A DNA stretch of 64,000 nt from Pilatotrama ljubarskyi (GCA_022385805.1 MU277727.1:1-64000); one strand, 5' to 3'; numbered from the stretch's first letter, positions 1 through 12,597 are shown. Numbers and translations are program-made. Notes: a model not told the origin generated them from the letters alone.

Positions 1-559
1 CGTAGTACAAAACAAGAAAATCGAGACTGGGCGTAGTGGAGAGGACGAGACACGAGACGCTGGGCATGAGATTCGTGTTAGGCGCTCGCGCCGTAACACT
101 TTCCTCCCGTCTTTGACATGTCGCTGGATCCCGTCGGCGAGTTTATGGCCAAGCGTTACGACTTGATGCTGTACGCGTACACGGTGCAGGCCGTGGTCCT
201 GGGGATAGTAGGATTTGGGTGCAAAGGCGGGTGTAACGGCCTGCCGGGCAGAGTGTCTTTGCACTGACTACGCAGCCACTCATCCTTCACCTACTAGACA
301 GAAAAGGGGCCGCTACGGCCTCGATACTACTCCATGAAGCTTGATGAGTGGAGTGCGCATTCCATGATACTATCCATGGTGAAAATGTCAGCGCTACGTG
401 TTCCGTGGCAGAGGCGATTGCAGTTCTTTTGTCGGTGGTGTTGCTGAATGGCGCACAGGATCATGTGGACAAGTATCGTTGACGAATATCGCGGCTGTTC
501 TCAGCTACATGTATCGAGCTCCTTCGTCCTCACCGCATCCTGTAATGTGCCAATGCGCA
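1..559. other. Left edge, no supported gene
   Basis: A short plus-strand open stretch from the ATG at 118 begins MSLDPVGEFMAKRYDLMLYA, continues with hydrophobic residues and stops near 267. It could be a 5' exon or the relic of a membrane protein, but I recognise no family and see no convincing continuation. Nothing else here can be supported. Confidence 0.3.
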
Positions 560-847
560 TCAGAGCTTCGACCGCCCGACGCCAAACCCGCCAGCGACGT
601 CCGACCTCTTCTCCTCATCCGCGCGCTCCGCCTCCTCGTCGCGTCTACGCGCTCTCCCACCGCCCGGGCCGTTGGTGCCCTTCCTGTCCCCGGACTGCTT
701 CCCCTTGTCATGCGCGACGAGCTGCGGGTTCTCTTCCTGCTCTCCGCGGATGGTGTCCTGCGGCTTGTCCTCAGGGCGAAGCTGGGACGGCTCGGAGGGC
801 TCGGAGAAGGACGAAGGCGGGACGATTTCGGCTTTCTTGGTGTGCAT
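560..847 (-). CDS. Small polar hypothetical protein
   Basis: I do not recognise this gene. The ORF from the ATG at 847 gives about 95 residues, rich in Glu, Asp, Lys, Arg and Gly, with a Pro/Ser N-terminal part (KKAEIVPPSSFSEPSEPSQL) and a basic-acidic stretch (RARRRDEEAERADEEKR). The open frame continues upstream of the Met as far as about 895 without another ATG, so a 5' exon is possible. No membrane segment or domain is visible. The low-complexity polar composition resembles small fungal proteins of unknown role more than random sequence, but it could still be spurious. Confidence 0.4.
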   Translation of the reverse strand: MHTKKAEIVPPSSFSEPSEPSQLRPEDKPQDTIRGEQEENPQLVAHDKGKQSGDRKGTNGPGGGRARRRDEEAERADEEKRSDVAGGFGVGRSKL

Positions 848-1743
848 ATTGGGCTCTGATGTAGGGCAATTCGGGAGGTTCTGCGTCGCTAGCACTAGTA
901 ATTATCTCGTGGTCTACTTAGTTCCGCGGCGCGGACTCACAAGCTCTCTTCAGCCTGGTTCCAAGTGTGAGGAGTACTGCTGCTAGACGACAAGTTCGTG
1001 TGAGATGAGGGTATGCGGTAGACGCCGAGTTGTTCAATATGCTCGGAAACGGCGAACGCAAGAGCGGTTACATCATAGTGTCAAGCGATCGCAGGACTCC
1101 GAGAGACTAAGCCAAGCCGAGGATCGTCTCCGCCAGAGAGGGGGAGTCCACCTGGTTTCGATCCACAGAACTTGCCTTTTTGGGCCTCACTCCGCCTCCG
1201 CACGCCGATGCTTCCCACGCCTCTAGAGCCGCATCTGCCAGTGCAGCGAGCCCTACTTACTCGTAGCCATCCATGAGCCAGAGACACAATGTGCACACTA
1301 AGCTGGGGCAGCAAACAGTATACTTATACTCTCACGACTCTCACGATGAACCGTCCGGACAGTTCGCAAGGACAAGCCTTCCGCAGAGTCAAGGCTAGTC
1401 AAGGTCGCAGGAGGACGCGTAGATCACGAGTCTGATTCTGCATACAAGGAATCGATTAGGTCTAGGGATACTCTATACACATTTCCCGAGCAGAACACCA
1501 AGGGCGCCAGGATTCCGCATTCCACACACATGAAGGATTCAACTTTTACAAGCACCGACGCAAGCAGTGTATCATTACAACCCAACAAACATCGAGCAAT
1601 ACTACATCGCGCCCACCGCGAGGATCATAAGTACTTAGGAGACGGGGTCCAGGTCGGTGCGTCTGGTGGTATGAGAGAGGATACGTGGAGCAGGAAGAGA
1701 GCAGAGGGGAGATAGCGTAGGACGAAGAGATGTGCGTGCGAGA
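848..1743. other. Intergenic, 3' of the phosphate transporter gene
   Basis: Only short overlapping ORFs lie here, with no domain, repeat or splice pattern I can support. It should contain the 3' UTR of the minus-strand transporter that ends at 1744. Confidence 0.5.
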
Positions 1744-3734
1744 CTATACTGCGACAGGCTCTTGCACAACACCTGTAGATCGTTCCGTGAGTGGCCTGGG
1801 TGAAGTGCAGGGAATAGAGGGAGCTCACCCTCGATGAATCCTTCTTGCTTCTCGTTGGAGAGGTCCTCGAGCGTCTTCTGGTTCGTCTCCTTGATGAGGA
1901 GTGTCGAGAAGACACCCGTGAGCATGAAGAACGCGAAGATCTCCAGCCTGCGAGAACCATGATCAGGAACGGTTCTGGCGACAGAAAGGATAGAAGACGA
2001 GAACGTACAGGTGTTTCACGAACGCGTTCTTGCCACCAATGTTGACGAGCTTGCCGAAGCCGACCTGGGCGACGATCGCACCGAGCTTGCCGCTCGCGGC
2101 GGAGATACCGTGCGCGGTCGAGCGGTAGCGGGTGGGGAACGCCTCGCCGGGCACGATGAAGGTGGTCGTGTTGGGGCCGAAGTTCTGGAAGAAGTTCGTA
2201 AGGCAGTACAGGAACACGAATGCGTCCGTCCCGGATGCGGTTGCCGTGAGCTTGTCGTACGCGAAGCCCATGATGACGAAGAGGATCGTGAGCATGACGA
2301 AACCCATGAGTTGGACCGGCTTGCGGCCCCAGCGGTCGATGACGAGGAACGTCGCCCAGTAGCCGGGGATGAGGCCCGCGACGGAGAGGACCATGTTGCC
2401 GACCGTGATGTTCTTCAGGTTCTGGAAAACCTTCGCTGTACCCGTGAGCGACTTGTCGGGAGAACCGAAGCCGATCGCCTGCAGGATGATCGACGAGTTG
2501 AGGCCGAGACCGTAGAAGGCGATATCGAGGGCGAACCACGAGTACGAGGTGCCGATGAGCAGACTGAGGTTCTCCCACCTGGAGAAATAGGCGACGAAGT
2601 CACGACGGGACGCCTTGGGTGCCCGGACACGCTCTATCGGGGCGTCGGGGTCGACGTAGTAAGTGCCGGTGGTGAGGAAATTGTCGACATCCTGAGCGGC
2701 CTGCTTCACGTTACGCTCGACGTCCATGGTGAAACGGGGCGTCTCGGGGATCGTGAGACGGAAGTAGAGGGCAATCGCGCCGGGGACACAGCCGAGTCCG
2801 ATCAGCAGACGCCACATGTAGTCAACGTGGGCGAGTACAGCGGGGTCATCGTGCATCAGGGAGTTCTTATATGCGGAAACGACGATGAAGCCAACGAGAG
2901 CGGCAGCTGACATGAGAAAGTCAGAGGGTGTTCAACGTGGAATCCTGCTCGAATAACGTACTGAATTGACCCCAGCCCTGGTTTGCGAACACGGCCGTCA
3001 TCATACGACCACGGGAATGCGCAGAAGCGAACTCGGATGAGATGACCGCCGACAAGGGGTAATCGCCACCGATTCCGACACCCATGATGAATCGCCATAC
3101 AACGAGGACGCCGATAATGCTGACTGCGTGACCCTGACCGGATACCGCTTGACCGAACGTCGCGACGATGATGAGCATGAGTTCGATGCCGTCTAGGGGA
3201 ACGCGTTAGAACGGGCACAGACCGCGAGACGACCGAAGTTACTTACACATCCGCTTACGACCGACGAGGTCTGCAAGCCAACCGAAGAGCAATTGGCCAA
3301 CGAGGGTTCCGACAGGGGTAGCGACCTTGACACCGAGATCCTGGTTGGAATTCAGCACCTGACCGTGGCCGTAGACATAGCCGAGCATGGTCGACGCGAT
3401 GTTGATTGCGAATATGTCGTAGCTACAGCGGCAGCATGAATACCAACAAGCGGGAGATTGTCGATCGGTGGGGACTTACGCATCGGTGAAGAAACCGACA
3501 CCAGCGACCATGACGACTTTCACGTGGAACCACCTAGGAGAAAGAGTCCCTCAGGACACGAGCTCATCGGGAGGCGGGAGATACTCACGAGAACTTGGCC
3601 GAGTCGATCTCGGCAAGAGCGGCCCTACGCTTCTGGTCGAGAGCGTAGGCATCGACTCTCCCTTTCGGCAGCCTGGGCAGCTGGTCCTCTGCGCTGCTTG
3701 TTGAGGTCTTATCGGCCTGGTAAGCACTTGCCAT
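1744..3734 (-). CDS. PHO84: PHO84-type inorganic phosphate transporter (MFS)
   Basis: Proton-coupled phosphate symporter of the plasma membrane, major facilitator superfamily. The start at 3734 gives MASAYQADKTSTSSAEDQ; the next exon encodes WFHVKVVMVAGVGFFTDAYD, the conserved start of TM1. Other landmarks are [20 protein letters not shown], a [13 protein letters not shown] motif, [16 protein letters not shown] in the central loop and the C-terminal signature [20 protein letters not shown]. The largest exon is 2009-2901. The last introns are about 1948-2008 and 1773-1828, and a 29 nt terminal exon ends in VVQEPVAV at 1744. Splice positions match those of the plus-strand paralogue at 9618-12080, but that protein has a tail of about 60 residues which is missing here. 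CACGTT-like sites lie near 3970 and 4042 upstream; whether they act is unknown. Confidence 0.92.
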
Positions 3735-4790
3735 CTCGAAGGAGCGCAGATGGTAGCGGGCTGGAGGGTGCGGAGAGGGACGCGTGGGGAAGGGACGGTG
3801 CCAGTGAGGGCGCTCTGGCGGGGGTTGTGCTGCTTTTAAGTTCCAGGGCGGCCATGGCCGGCAGCTAGCGTCCCGAAAAACGATCAAGGACGTCGTCCTG
3901 CTCCAGCCTCGGCGGGACGCAACTTTCGTTTGGGCGACAGTTTGCGTGGCACACACAGCGCTGTTCCTTGCACGTTCGTACTCACTGGCCAATCACAGCC
4001 CGCGTACACCTGCCCATATATGGCAACTTGAGGCCTCCATGCACGTTCTCACGCGCTCGCTTCTCGTTCACTCTCCTCTTCTCTCCATTGCTCTTGCGAC
4101 CTCGGCCCGCAGTGCCACTCCGCCCTGGCACATCGGCGCAAACGCGCAAACGACAGCCCCGCCCGCCAATTCGCAGCCTTGGCTTTGTACGTCCCCCGAC
4201 GCGACCCGCGCGACACCACACACATCCGTCAAAATTAGGAATCGCCAACGCCGAGGTCCAGGGCGACTCTTGTCCCGCATATTCGCCATCACGCAGGTCA
4301 TCAGCAGCTCCGTGCCCCGTATTCACCACATCTCTTCGCGTCCTGAAAGTGACAGCGCCCCGTCTGCGGCCCATGTGGATTCGCTTATGTCTCGGTGTGC
4401 CGATCATACACAGCGTCGCGAACGTTCGTCTCCTATAACCCTCTTCCGCCCGCGCAGGCTGTCTGGATCGCCCTCATCATCGCCCGTCTCCAGGCGGTGT
4501 CCTAGTATGCACTTCTGCTCAAGACTTGTTGGGCCGAAGTGTACATCGACTATCTCGAACCAACGCCTGCCTCGCACCGCATTGAAGAGACTGAGACTAC
4601 CTCGGATATACGTACTCGTCCTCGCCTTCGCATTCGGGTTTCCGAACCTCTTTGCGGCCACAGGTGCCATATCTGAAGTGAAGGAGCGTCAAACACTTGT
4701 CGAAATGTCTTGAGGTCGGTCGCAACTCACGATCTCTGCGCTTTTCTCTCGCAAACTGTCCGAGCTCTCGGCCTTCTGGCTTATCATCTC
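3735..4790. other. Upstream region of the minus-strand PHO84, no firm gene
   Basis: A TATATA-like motif lies at about 4014. Overlapping plus-strand ORFs between 3946 and 4713 have Arg/Ser/Pro-rich, out-of-frame-like translations. The stretch from 4039 could encode a hydrophobic N-terminus (MHVLTRSLLVHSPLLSIALA), but I could not build a consistent multi-exon model from it. Confidence 0.4.
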
Positions 4791-5120
4791 CTGGCCCCAT
4801 CGCTCCGCAGCGAGACCGTACTTCCATGCCCTGTGCGGTGTTCAGATGTCCGCCGGCGTTCGCTCGCAATGAACTCGACCACTTGGATTCGTCTGGCATT
4901 CGAGGCTTCTCAGCTTCTTTCAGGCACTGCGGCGAACTTGGATCTCGGCACGTATTACATTGTCATCGCCCCATCCTATCTGATCGCGATCCGTTAGTCA
5001 ATTCTGTCCTGGCCGAAGTGGTCAACGCCACCCGCTACTGCCGTTTGCTACACTCGAGGTGCGATGCCGGAGCTTGCCAGTAGTTGCTGGTGGCGGCGGC
5101 ACAGGACATTTCGGCCGTCG
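4790..5120 (+). pseudogene. Possible membrane-protein relic, RTA1-like guess
   Basis: One frame encodes LLSGTAANLDLGTYYIVIAP followed by SYLIAI, which reads like a transmembrane helix. The neighbouring frame gives a VNATRYCRLL stretch, then a Gly-rich GGGGTGHFGRR. This order is loosely like fungal RTA1-like lipid-translocating proteins, but the frames do not join and no start or end is clear. If it was ever a gene it is now broken. The family guess is inference only. Confidence 0.18.
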
Positions 5121-7598
5121 TCGGCCACACGTCAACATGTGCGAAAGTACATTCATGATCCACAGCTGGCCCATTAGTCACTCGCTGTCAAGGTGGGCCT
5201 TCCGGGTACCACATGCGCTCCGCACAAGTGAACCTTGAGCTACAGCCTGGGCTCTGCGCATATCAAGGGCGAACACTGGATCTGACTTTGTCTGTAGGTG
5301 AGCCCCACGCTGCCAAACCTACCGTGAAGTGCCCAACACGCGGGGTCCCGCTGAATAGGCCCTGTGACACGCGCATGCTTTGCGGTGGGCTTCCTCTGCC
5401 TCCTTTTGCTAGTTAAGCTTTGTGGTCTGCCTGGCTATGTATGCGTGGGCTGCGCCGCCCACCCATCTGTCTTCCTGGCCGTTGCGGTTGTCCGATGAGC
5501 ACTCTCGTCTTCCATCCTATCTTTTCTACACTTCCCTTCGCGAGGCCTCGGCGGTCCCTGCTGCACTCAATCTGCGGTCGTGCTAAATGTGCATCACAGG
5601 CGGGTCCCCAGGCTAGCACGTACGCGGCCTGGGAGTCCCTCGCCTGTGCTAATCCCGCGGTATTCGATGAAGATTGAACAGCGCTCATGAGAGAAGGTGG
5701 TCGTCGCATCTAATGCCCGTGCTTCTCGGGCGTTGCGCGTTGTTCTCGGTCGTGACGAGGTTTTCATTTTTCAGATTCGTGTCGTCAATCCAGACGTTTG
5801 GACAGCGCGGAGATGAGGTATTGCGGTCGCCGCGCCGGTGGCCGTAGTAGATCTGCAGACCCTCCGTATGCGGGCACCCTCCAGGATGGGGAGAACGCGA
5901 GCCGGCTCTTCCCAGCTCATGAACGGCGGGGATGGCCGGTTGGTATCTACGTTGAACGTGCGGAGATGGTTCATACATCACATCAGGATATCCAACCAGC
6001 CTCTCTTTGCGGCTCCGGTTCGACCGAGGGCGGATATAGATAGCGACGTCCCTGCCTCGGGCTGCAAACAAGGGTGGTCTGCGGTTTGCGGGCTCATCAT
6101 GCGGCCAGTTCCACCAGTGGTGCGGAGAGCATGGCGGATAATGCCTCCGTGCTTCTTTGCTCGATCTTTGGGGCCGTTGAGGACGCTGTTACGGGACTAG
6201 CTTCCATGCATTGTAGGATCGAGCGAGGTGGCTGAGACCGGCGCCCGCGGGCCTTGCATGGCATAACTTTGAAGTACTGAGTAAGTTGGGCTAAGTCCAG
6301 TATCTATCGTTGATATGTCTTGATATGCGTGCATCTTAGGATAATGGGACCGCTGAGTGCTGTCATATCCGTTACAGCTCTTGACAGGGTATGATGACAC
6401 ATAGGCTGACGATAAGACGATCTTTAGAACTTCGAATATTCAACTTACCGCTTGGTTGGATGGTTGATCGCATTTCAGAGCGCTGAGATACGCACTCGAA
6501 GCTCCTCTAGGAGAGCCGACGCCAGTATCGGATATCTATGCTACTCGTAAGTACTGTTCGTAGCCACCGGACCGGCCCGGGGGTGGGTACCTAACTTGTT
6601 CTTCCCGCGTTCTGCCTGGACATGGCTTATCCCGTTACGCCCACATGATTTTCGTGCATTCTACGCATTTCTAGTCTAATTCGTCTCAGTGGGACATCGT
6701 TCGACCTTCGAATTGACCGTAGTTCAAAGTCCAAAGCCCAGTCGCGATGATTCGGATATTTGAGCTTTTTGGGGCGTGGCCGCTAGGCGCTTATAAACAC
6801 AGCCACCACGTGGTCGATGCCAGTGCCAAGCTCGAGTCGGACACTCCCCTATATACGTCTCCCTCGGGGTCTTTCCCACTCGCCTCGCAGGCCCCAGATA
6901 CACCTCAACCGGATACTACATGGGATTATTGAAGCAGGCTGCATATTCTTTTTTCGCCGTTTGAAGTTATGTCGATATTGCTCACCTGCCACCGGGGGCG
7001 GTCCTGGCTGACGCTGAGCTTGTACGCTCGACGACTCTGATGCATCGGTACCGCTACGGAGGGATGCTGACATCTCAGTTTGCCTGGATAGCTCGAACGC
7101 TCACGCGCTCACGAGTGATCCCAGTCAGGACGCTCGGTTGCTATACATGGATATGTGTGATCCTTCTCATCCGCTGTGCGGCGCTCACTGACGTGTTTGC
7201 AGGTAGGCGCTACTACGCTCGACGGTATATGCGAGTCTCCGACGGTACGTCCTTGAGTTCGAAACCTAGTGTTCTGGGCTGACGTCGGCGAACACACTGA
7301 TAGCATCACAATCAGCTGCGTGCACAATGAGTCCTCTGTGAGCCGTCCCCGCGACGGTAGGGCTCGCTGCCTGCCGCTTTAGTGGCGCAAATATCCAGCC
7401 TACAGATGTATTCTAGTCAACGTGCAAAGAAGGGTGCCTGCGCTTGTGGCGCCAGTGCGCAGGGCCGTCCCTACGCTCTTGGAGCGATATATGATATCGT
7501 TCGTTGCAACTCGGTGACCACTGCATCTCTACCGACCAAAGCTCCACGTGCCCTACTTCAGTAGGGCTTCACGCCCTCCGAGATCCAGGTCTTACGAT
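5121..7598. other. Gene-poor stretch between the phosphate transporter copies
   Basis: Many short ORFs occur on both strands, with no recognisable domain and no consistent splicing. A TATAAA at about 6792 and a CACGTG palindrome at about 6816 sit close together, upstream of the transporter relic at 7599. I see no other structure. Confidence 0.5.
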
Positions 7599-7863
7599 AT
7601 GGCAGTGAGGCTACATGCAAAAGACGGCTCCGTCTCAGCTTCAGCATCCCAGTATCATGACGCCGGCCGTCTGGATGATACCGCATCGGGGCAAGAGCGG
7701 CTTCAGCGCGGCCGTGAAGCCCTGCTGGCAGAGCTAGACCAAGCCAAGTTTTGTAAGTCTGCAGAGCTCTGCGGAGTAACAGAAATAATAGCAAGGAATC
7801 GCCAGCCTCTTTCATGGGAAGATCGCCTTCGTGTCGGGCGTAGGATTCTTCACGGACGGATAC
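7599..7863 (+). pseudogene. Truncated PHO84-like phosphate transporter relic
   Basis: The ATG at 7599 opens MAVRLHAKDGSVSASASQYH, and the exon ends ERLQRGREALLAELDQAKF. That matches the exon 1 ends of both intact paralogues (ALAEIDSAKFS and [12 protein letters not shown]). A GTAAGT donor follows. The second exon reads LFHGKIAFVSGVGFFTDGY, the first transmembrane segment in the paralogues. One base is missing at the exon 1 junction (TTTT before GTAAGT where the paralogues have TTCTC), so the two exons no longer join in frame. The Trp before Phe-His is Leu. After TDGY a stop follows and no third exon is found. Two exons and a broken splice mark this as a decayed third copy of the family. Confidence 0.8.
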
Positions 7864-9617
7864 CCTGAGCGAAGCCGACAAGAGTCGCCGTGTATGAACA
7901 CGGGTGGTCTGTGCTGAGGCGAGTACTATGGTCACGACCCGGCTGCTGTAAAGTGGCTGACCCTCGAGTATATGAGGTCGGACCATGCTCCTATTGGGCC
8001 CGTCTCATGACAGCGGTGTATTCCCATGTCTGTCCTGAGTAATTCAGAACTCATCAAGGAGTGCCGCTAACTCTGGTACAGGATGACGTTGCTCACCGCT
8101 AGAACGATTCTCCGACAATATGTCGTTTGTCGACGAGTTTGCGTTCATGAAACTCAACAGGACAGCATTGTCCGGGACTTTGCATTTTATTGAGGTATCG
8201 AAGGCCTCGCAGCCTAACATAGTTGGCGGGGCGCCGAAGCGTGCAGGGAGGTATGGGCATCAACGTCAACCCAGATTTCAGTGACTACGGCTCCGAAACG
8301 TCGTAGCCGTACCTAAAGTTAGTATGCGTCAGAGCTGTTGTATAATGATGACGGCTCCCACAAGACGTTACCTTCGTTCACTCACCCAAGCATCCTTTGT
8401 GTTTGCGGAGCGCCAGGTTGGTACATCTTCCTGTGGAAAGTGCCTCATGTATGTCCTCGGGCACCCCGGGGAGAAGCAGAACAAGTTGCTAATGTCGGAC
8501 TGGCCATGGCTGGACCGTGAGCATGGGCGCCTACGAGCGAGCAATACTTCAATTGGCATGTCCAAGCGTTCTGCAGACATTCCTTCTCCTGCGGCATTGG
8601 TAGGGCACACTGGCATTGCACCACAGGTATTTATGTATCCCATCTGAGGACATACAGCCATGTGTATTGACTGTTACGGGTCTCGCGGCGGTACCGGGTA
8701 GATGAGCGCTGCTGGCAGTGCTGCATTGCAGTGGATTTGGGGCCGACCTCTCTGGGCCCGGGCACCCTAGTCATGGCTCACTCAGGGGAGTTTCAGCAAC
8801 GTCTAGGCCTGTTCCTGTGAACGCTAGTACCTCGCGGCTGTGGTGAGCTGTACGTTGGTCGGGGTATGCCCGACTGAAGGGCGCGCGGTCTGCGAAGATC
8901 TGGATTCCATCTCGCTCTCGACGGCCGTTCACTTCGCTCAGTCGATGGCCCATTCCTGGGGTACGTTCACTACTTCGGTGCATCGGCGAGGAAGCTGATC
9001 GGATAATCACAGAGCTTGAAATGAGGCTTGACATGTACTGTTCGGGTGCAAGCGTCAAGTACTCACACTGCTCGCACGTGGGCAACCGGCCTCCGTGATT
9101 GGAATTTGGCAGGACCCGAGGCCAGACGTGCCGCTGGCTCAACAGGCACGGAATTCGCTCGACACCGCTGTGGTGAGGATGATCTTCCTGCGGGAGCACT
9201 GTCGCCAGCCGCCGGGGAGATATGTTACCTCGCCCGGCGGGAACTCTACTCCCAGCCATTAACCTGCCCAGCGTAGTCAGGTCTGCGGCGAACTTCCATA
9301 CGCAAAATGCCGCGATGCGTCGGAGGGCATCGAGACCATCCACGATGAGCCCGTTCTAGGGTATTCCGATCTGTCTATCGTATCGTTCTGAGAGAACGTC
9401 GTCCTTCAGACCGTCATGAGAGCCACAGGTACGGCACTCGGCCCTGTCCGAACTCTGCGCTAGTACGCCGAGCGCGAGCTAATTCCAATTTGGTATAAGT
9501 ACCGGAACCTCTGCAGGCGCAGGACCGCTTGGAACTGCAGGCTACATTCGCTCGCCAAACGGGATGCCTACCAGAGCGTGAGCCCTTGCTCCACACCCAT
9601 ACACGCTATTCGCTTTC
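7864..9617. other. Gene-poor stretch upstream of the plus-strand PHO84
   Basis: No supported gene. The 190-codon minus ORF at 8771-9343 has no domain and an Arg/Pro/Ser-rich composition typical of a chance frame. A CACGTG palindrome occurs at 9075, about 540 bases upstream of the transporter start. Confidence 0.5.
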
Positions 9618-12080
9618 ATGCGCGGCATTACTATCTCGACGGAGAACATCAAGGCTCGGGCTCTCGATGATAAAAGAAGCGTGCACCACGCGGGCAAGGC
9701 TACGCCATCCGTTGTGCCAGCGGCTCGTCGCCTGAACGAGACACGCCTTGCTCTGCTGACGGAGATCGACAATGCGAAATTCTCGTGAGCATCTCGTTGT
9801 GACCTTGCGCCTGGGCGAATCGGTTCTCATTCAATCATCGTGGCCTACTAGCTGGTTCCATGTGAAGGTTGCGTTCGTCTCTGGCGCTGGCTTCTTTACA
9901 GATGCGTAAGTCTGCCGACGGCTCACTCCCTTTGACTGCGTCAATGAATGCTCTTCCGTAACGTTCAGCTATGACATCTTCGCTATCAACATCGTCTCTG
10001 TTATGCTGGGATACCTGTACGGTGCAGGTACGTTCCGCTATTCTCTTCGCTCCTCGGATGGACCTAACAAATCTCTATGGCAGGCGATGAGACTGCCTTC
10101 TCGAGCCTGCCCAACCGCTCTCTAACCACCGCGCAAGAAGTGGGGATCAAAATAGCAACCCCCGCTGGGGTTCTCTTTGGGCAACTCCTCTTCGGATGGC
10201 TTGGCGATATGCTTGGTCGAAAACGCATATGTATGGCTCAGAGTCAATCTAATTTGCCGCATGTATGATGTTGATGCTATCCCTAGATGGTATGGAACTC
10301 ATCTTGATCATCGTCGCCACCTTTGGGCAGACTCTGTGCGCGCCAAGCACAGCAGTCAGTGTCATTGGGGTCTTAACCTTCTGGCGTTTCATGGTGCGCC
10401 TGTCTTCATCTATAGGTCCTCGTCTTTTCTGACTCTGGCCCGGTAGATGGGCATCGGGATCGGGGGCGATTATCCTATTAGTGCGGTCATCTCTTCCGAG
10501 TTCTCTTCAGTCCACATACGTGGCAGAGTCATGGCCGCCGTCTTTGCCAATCAGGGATGGGGACAACTGTGTGAGTGTAACCGCCGTTCGCCGATGGTTG
10601 GAGCGTGTTGATCATCGTGCACCTTCCGCCGCAGCTGCTACTTTGTTCTCCTTCATCATAGTCTCCGCATACAAACACTCCTTCCTCAACGACACTCCTT
10701 CAGGTGTCCTCCTATCCCTTGATCAGATCTGGCGGCTCATCATCGGCCTTGGGTGCATCCCCGGCGCCGTCGCCCTGTACTTCCGGCTCACAATCCCTGA
10801 AACACCCCGCTTCACCATCGACATCGAACGCAACATCCGCCAAGCCGGCCGTGACCTGAGCGTCATCCTCGTCGAGTCCGAAGGGTACACTGTCGACCCA
10901 GACGCTGTAGACCAGCGGGTCATCGCGCGCGAGGCGACCGCGCATGACTTCCGGTCGTATTTTGGGAAGTGGGAGAACCTCAAGATACTCATCGGCACGG
11001 CGTACTCTTGGTTTGCCTTGGACGTGAGTCCAACATATACCACAAGGATATGCGTCGACATCTCATCGAAGCATCTTAGATCGCGTTCTACGGTCTCGGG
11101 CTGAACTCGTCCCTAATCCTGGGCGCGATCGGCTTCGGGTCCCCGAAGAAGGGTCTGGCTCCGGCTGCAGAGATCTACCAGAACTTGCACAATGCCAGCC
11201 TCGGCAACCTCGTCCTGTCTCTGGCTGGTCTCGTCCCCGGATACTGGGCTGCGTTCATCTTCATTGACCGTTGGGGGCGGAAGCCCATCCAGTTCATGGG
11301 GTTCACGGTGTTAGCGGTTCTCTTCATCATCATGGGTACGTTCCGCATTCCACCATCACAGTCGGCGATCTACTTATGCGAACATCAGGCGTTGCGTACC
11401 ACAAGATGACCGAGTCCTCTGGCGGCAGGGCCATGTTCGTCGTGCTCTACTGCTTCGCGAACTTCTTCCAGAACTTCGGTCCCAACACTACGACGTTCAT
11501 CGTGCCCGGCGAGGTGTTCCCGACACGGTATCGTGCCACCGCTCATGGCATCTCGGCCGCGAGCGGGAAGTTCGGGGCGGTCGTCGCCCAGCTCGCGTTC
11601 CAGTGGCTGAAGGATGTTGGTGGTCCGAATCAGTTCCTTGACCATATGTGAGTCTCTAACGACAAACCGCCCACATGCACTTGGAACTCACGTACTGATG
11701 TCCCGAAGCCTCGAGATCTTCGCATTCTTCATGTTCACAGGTGTCCTCTCGACCATGCTCATCCCAGAGACGAACCAGAAGACGCTCGAGGTCCTGTCAA
11801 ATGAGAGCCAGGACGACTTTATCCAACGTGGGTCTCTTCTCTGTCGCTGGGTGCTACTCGGCCTCACCGATCTCCAGCTGTCCCTACATCCGAGTACGAA
11901 ATGGGGTACCTCAACGACTTCCAGGCGAGCCCGATCAGGCTGCAGCCGCTCGAGTACCCCAGCAGCCCCTCCCGCGCACCTACAGCTTTCTCCATGAGCG
12001 GCCGCCGCAAAGGCACAGGTGCATCGTCATCGTATCACTCACGCTATGCCAGCATGTCCGACTTGTCAGTCGCTACCTAG
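9618..12080 (+). CDS. PHO84: PHO84-type inorganic phosphate transporter (MFS), second copy
   Basis: H+/phosphate symporter paralogue. I can place 11 exons: 9618-9784, 9852-9905, 9969-10027, 10084-10230, 10287-10393, 10447-10570, 10635-11023, 11080-11335, 11389-11647, 11709-11827 and 11878-12080. All junctions are GT-AG and the sum is 628 codons (627 residues). Landmarks are [20 protein letters not shown] in TM1, [54 protein letters not shown] and [20 protein letters not shown]. The last exon adds a Ser/Tyr-rich cytosolic tail ([20 protein letters not shown], then [15 protein letters not shown], ending SDLSVAT) that the minus-strand copy lacks. Twelve-helix topology and plasma-membrane location are inferred from the family. 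Confidence 0.93.
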
Positions 12081-12597
12081 AGCTGTCGATACCTCTCCCT
12101 CGCTGCTTGCTTCCTCCTCCTGTCTCCTACACCACTCACAAACAATACTGTCATCCGCGTCGTCGCATACCGAAACCATCGGAAGCGTTGACTACTACAG
12201 TATGTATAGAGCTATCAAGGAAGGTGGAAGAAGTTAGGCTATACCATGGCTGTATGTGTACACTAGTCGTCTTGCCTCATTTGTACGCGTATGGTACACT
12301 TTCTCTCGTTGTTGTCGCGTTAATACCTCGTTTGGGCTCCTTGCGTATGTTTACTGGCTGCGGGTAGTGGGGAGGATACGAAATACATTTCGTAAATCTG
12401 TGACACAATGGAGGATATACAGATGTTCTAAAGAGCGTGGTGATGACGACGCCGTGCGAGCCGGAAGGCGAAGAGAGTGTGGTTAGTGGGTCGATTGGAC
12501 GTCATAACGGGAAGGGTGTAACGGTTGCTGGATCGAGCGAGGTTCTTCGAGAAAGCACGCTCTCTCTGCTCCGAGGCCGGTCGAATGCAACGAGGCC
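12081..12597. other. Intergenic, convergent 3' ends
   Basis: Lies between the 3' ends of the transporter (plus) and the hypothetical gene (minus). The only ORFs are Arg-rich chance frames. It should hold both 3' UTRs. Confidence 0.5.

Noticed and set aside
8771..9343. 190-codon minus-strand ORF
   Set aside because: No domain, chance-like composition, and no splice or promoter context.
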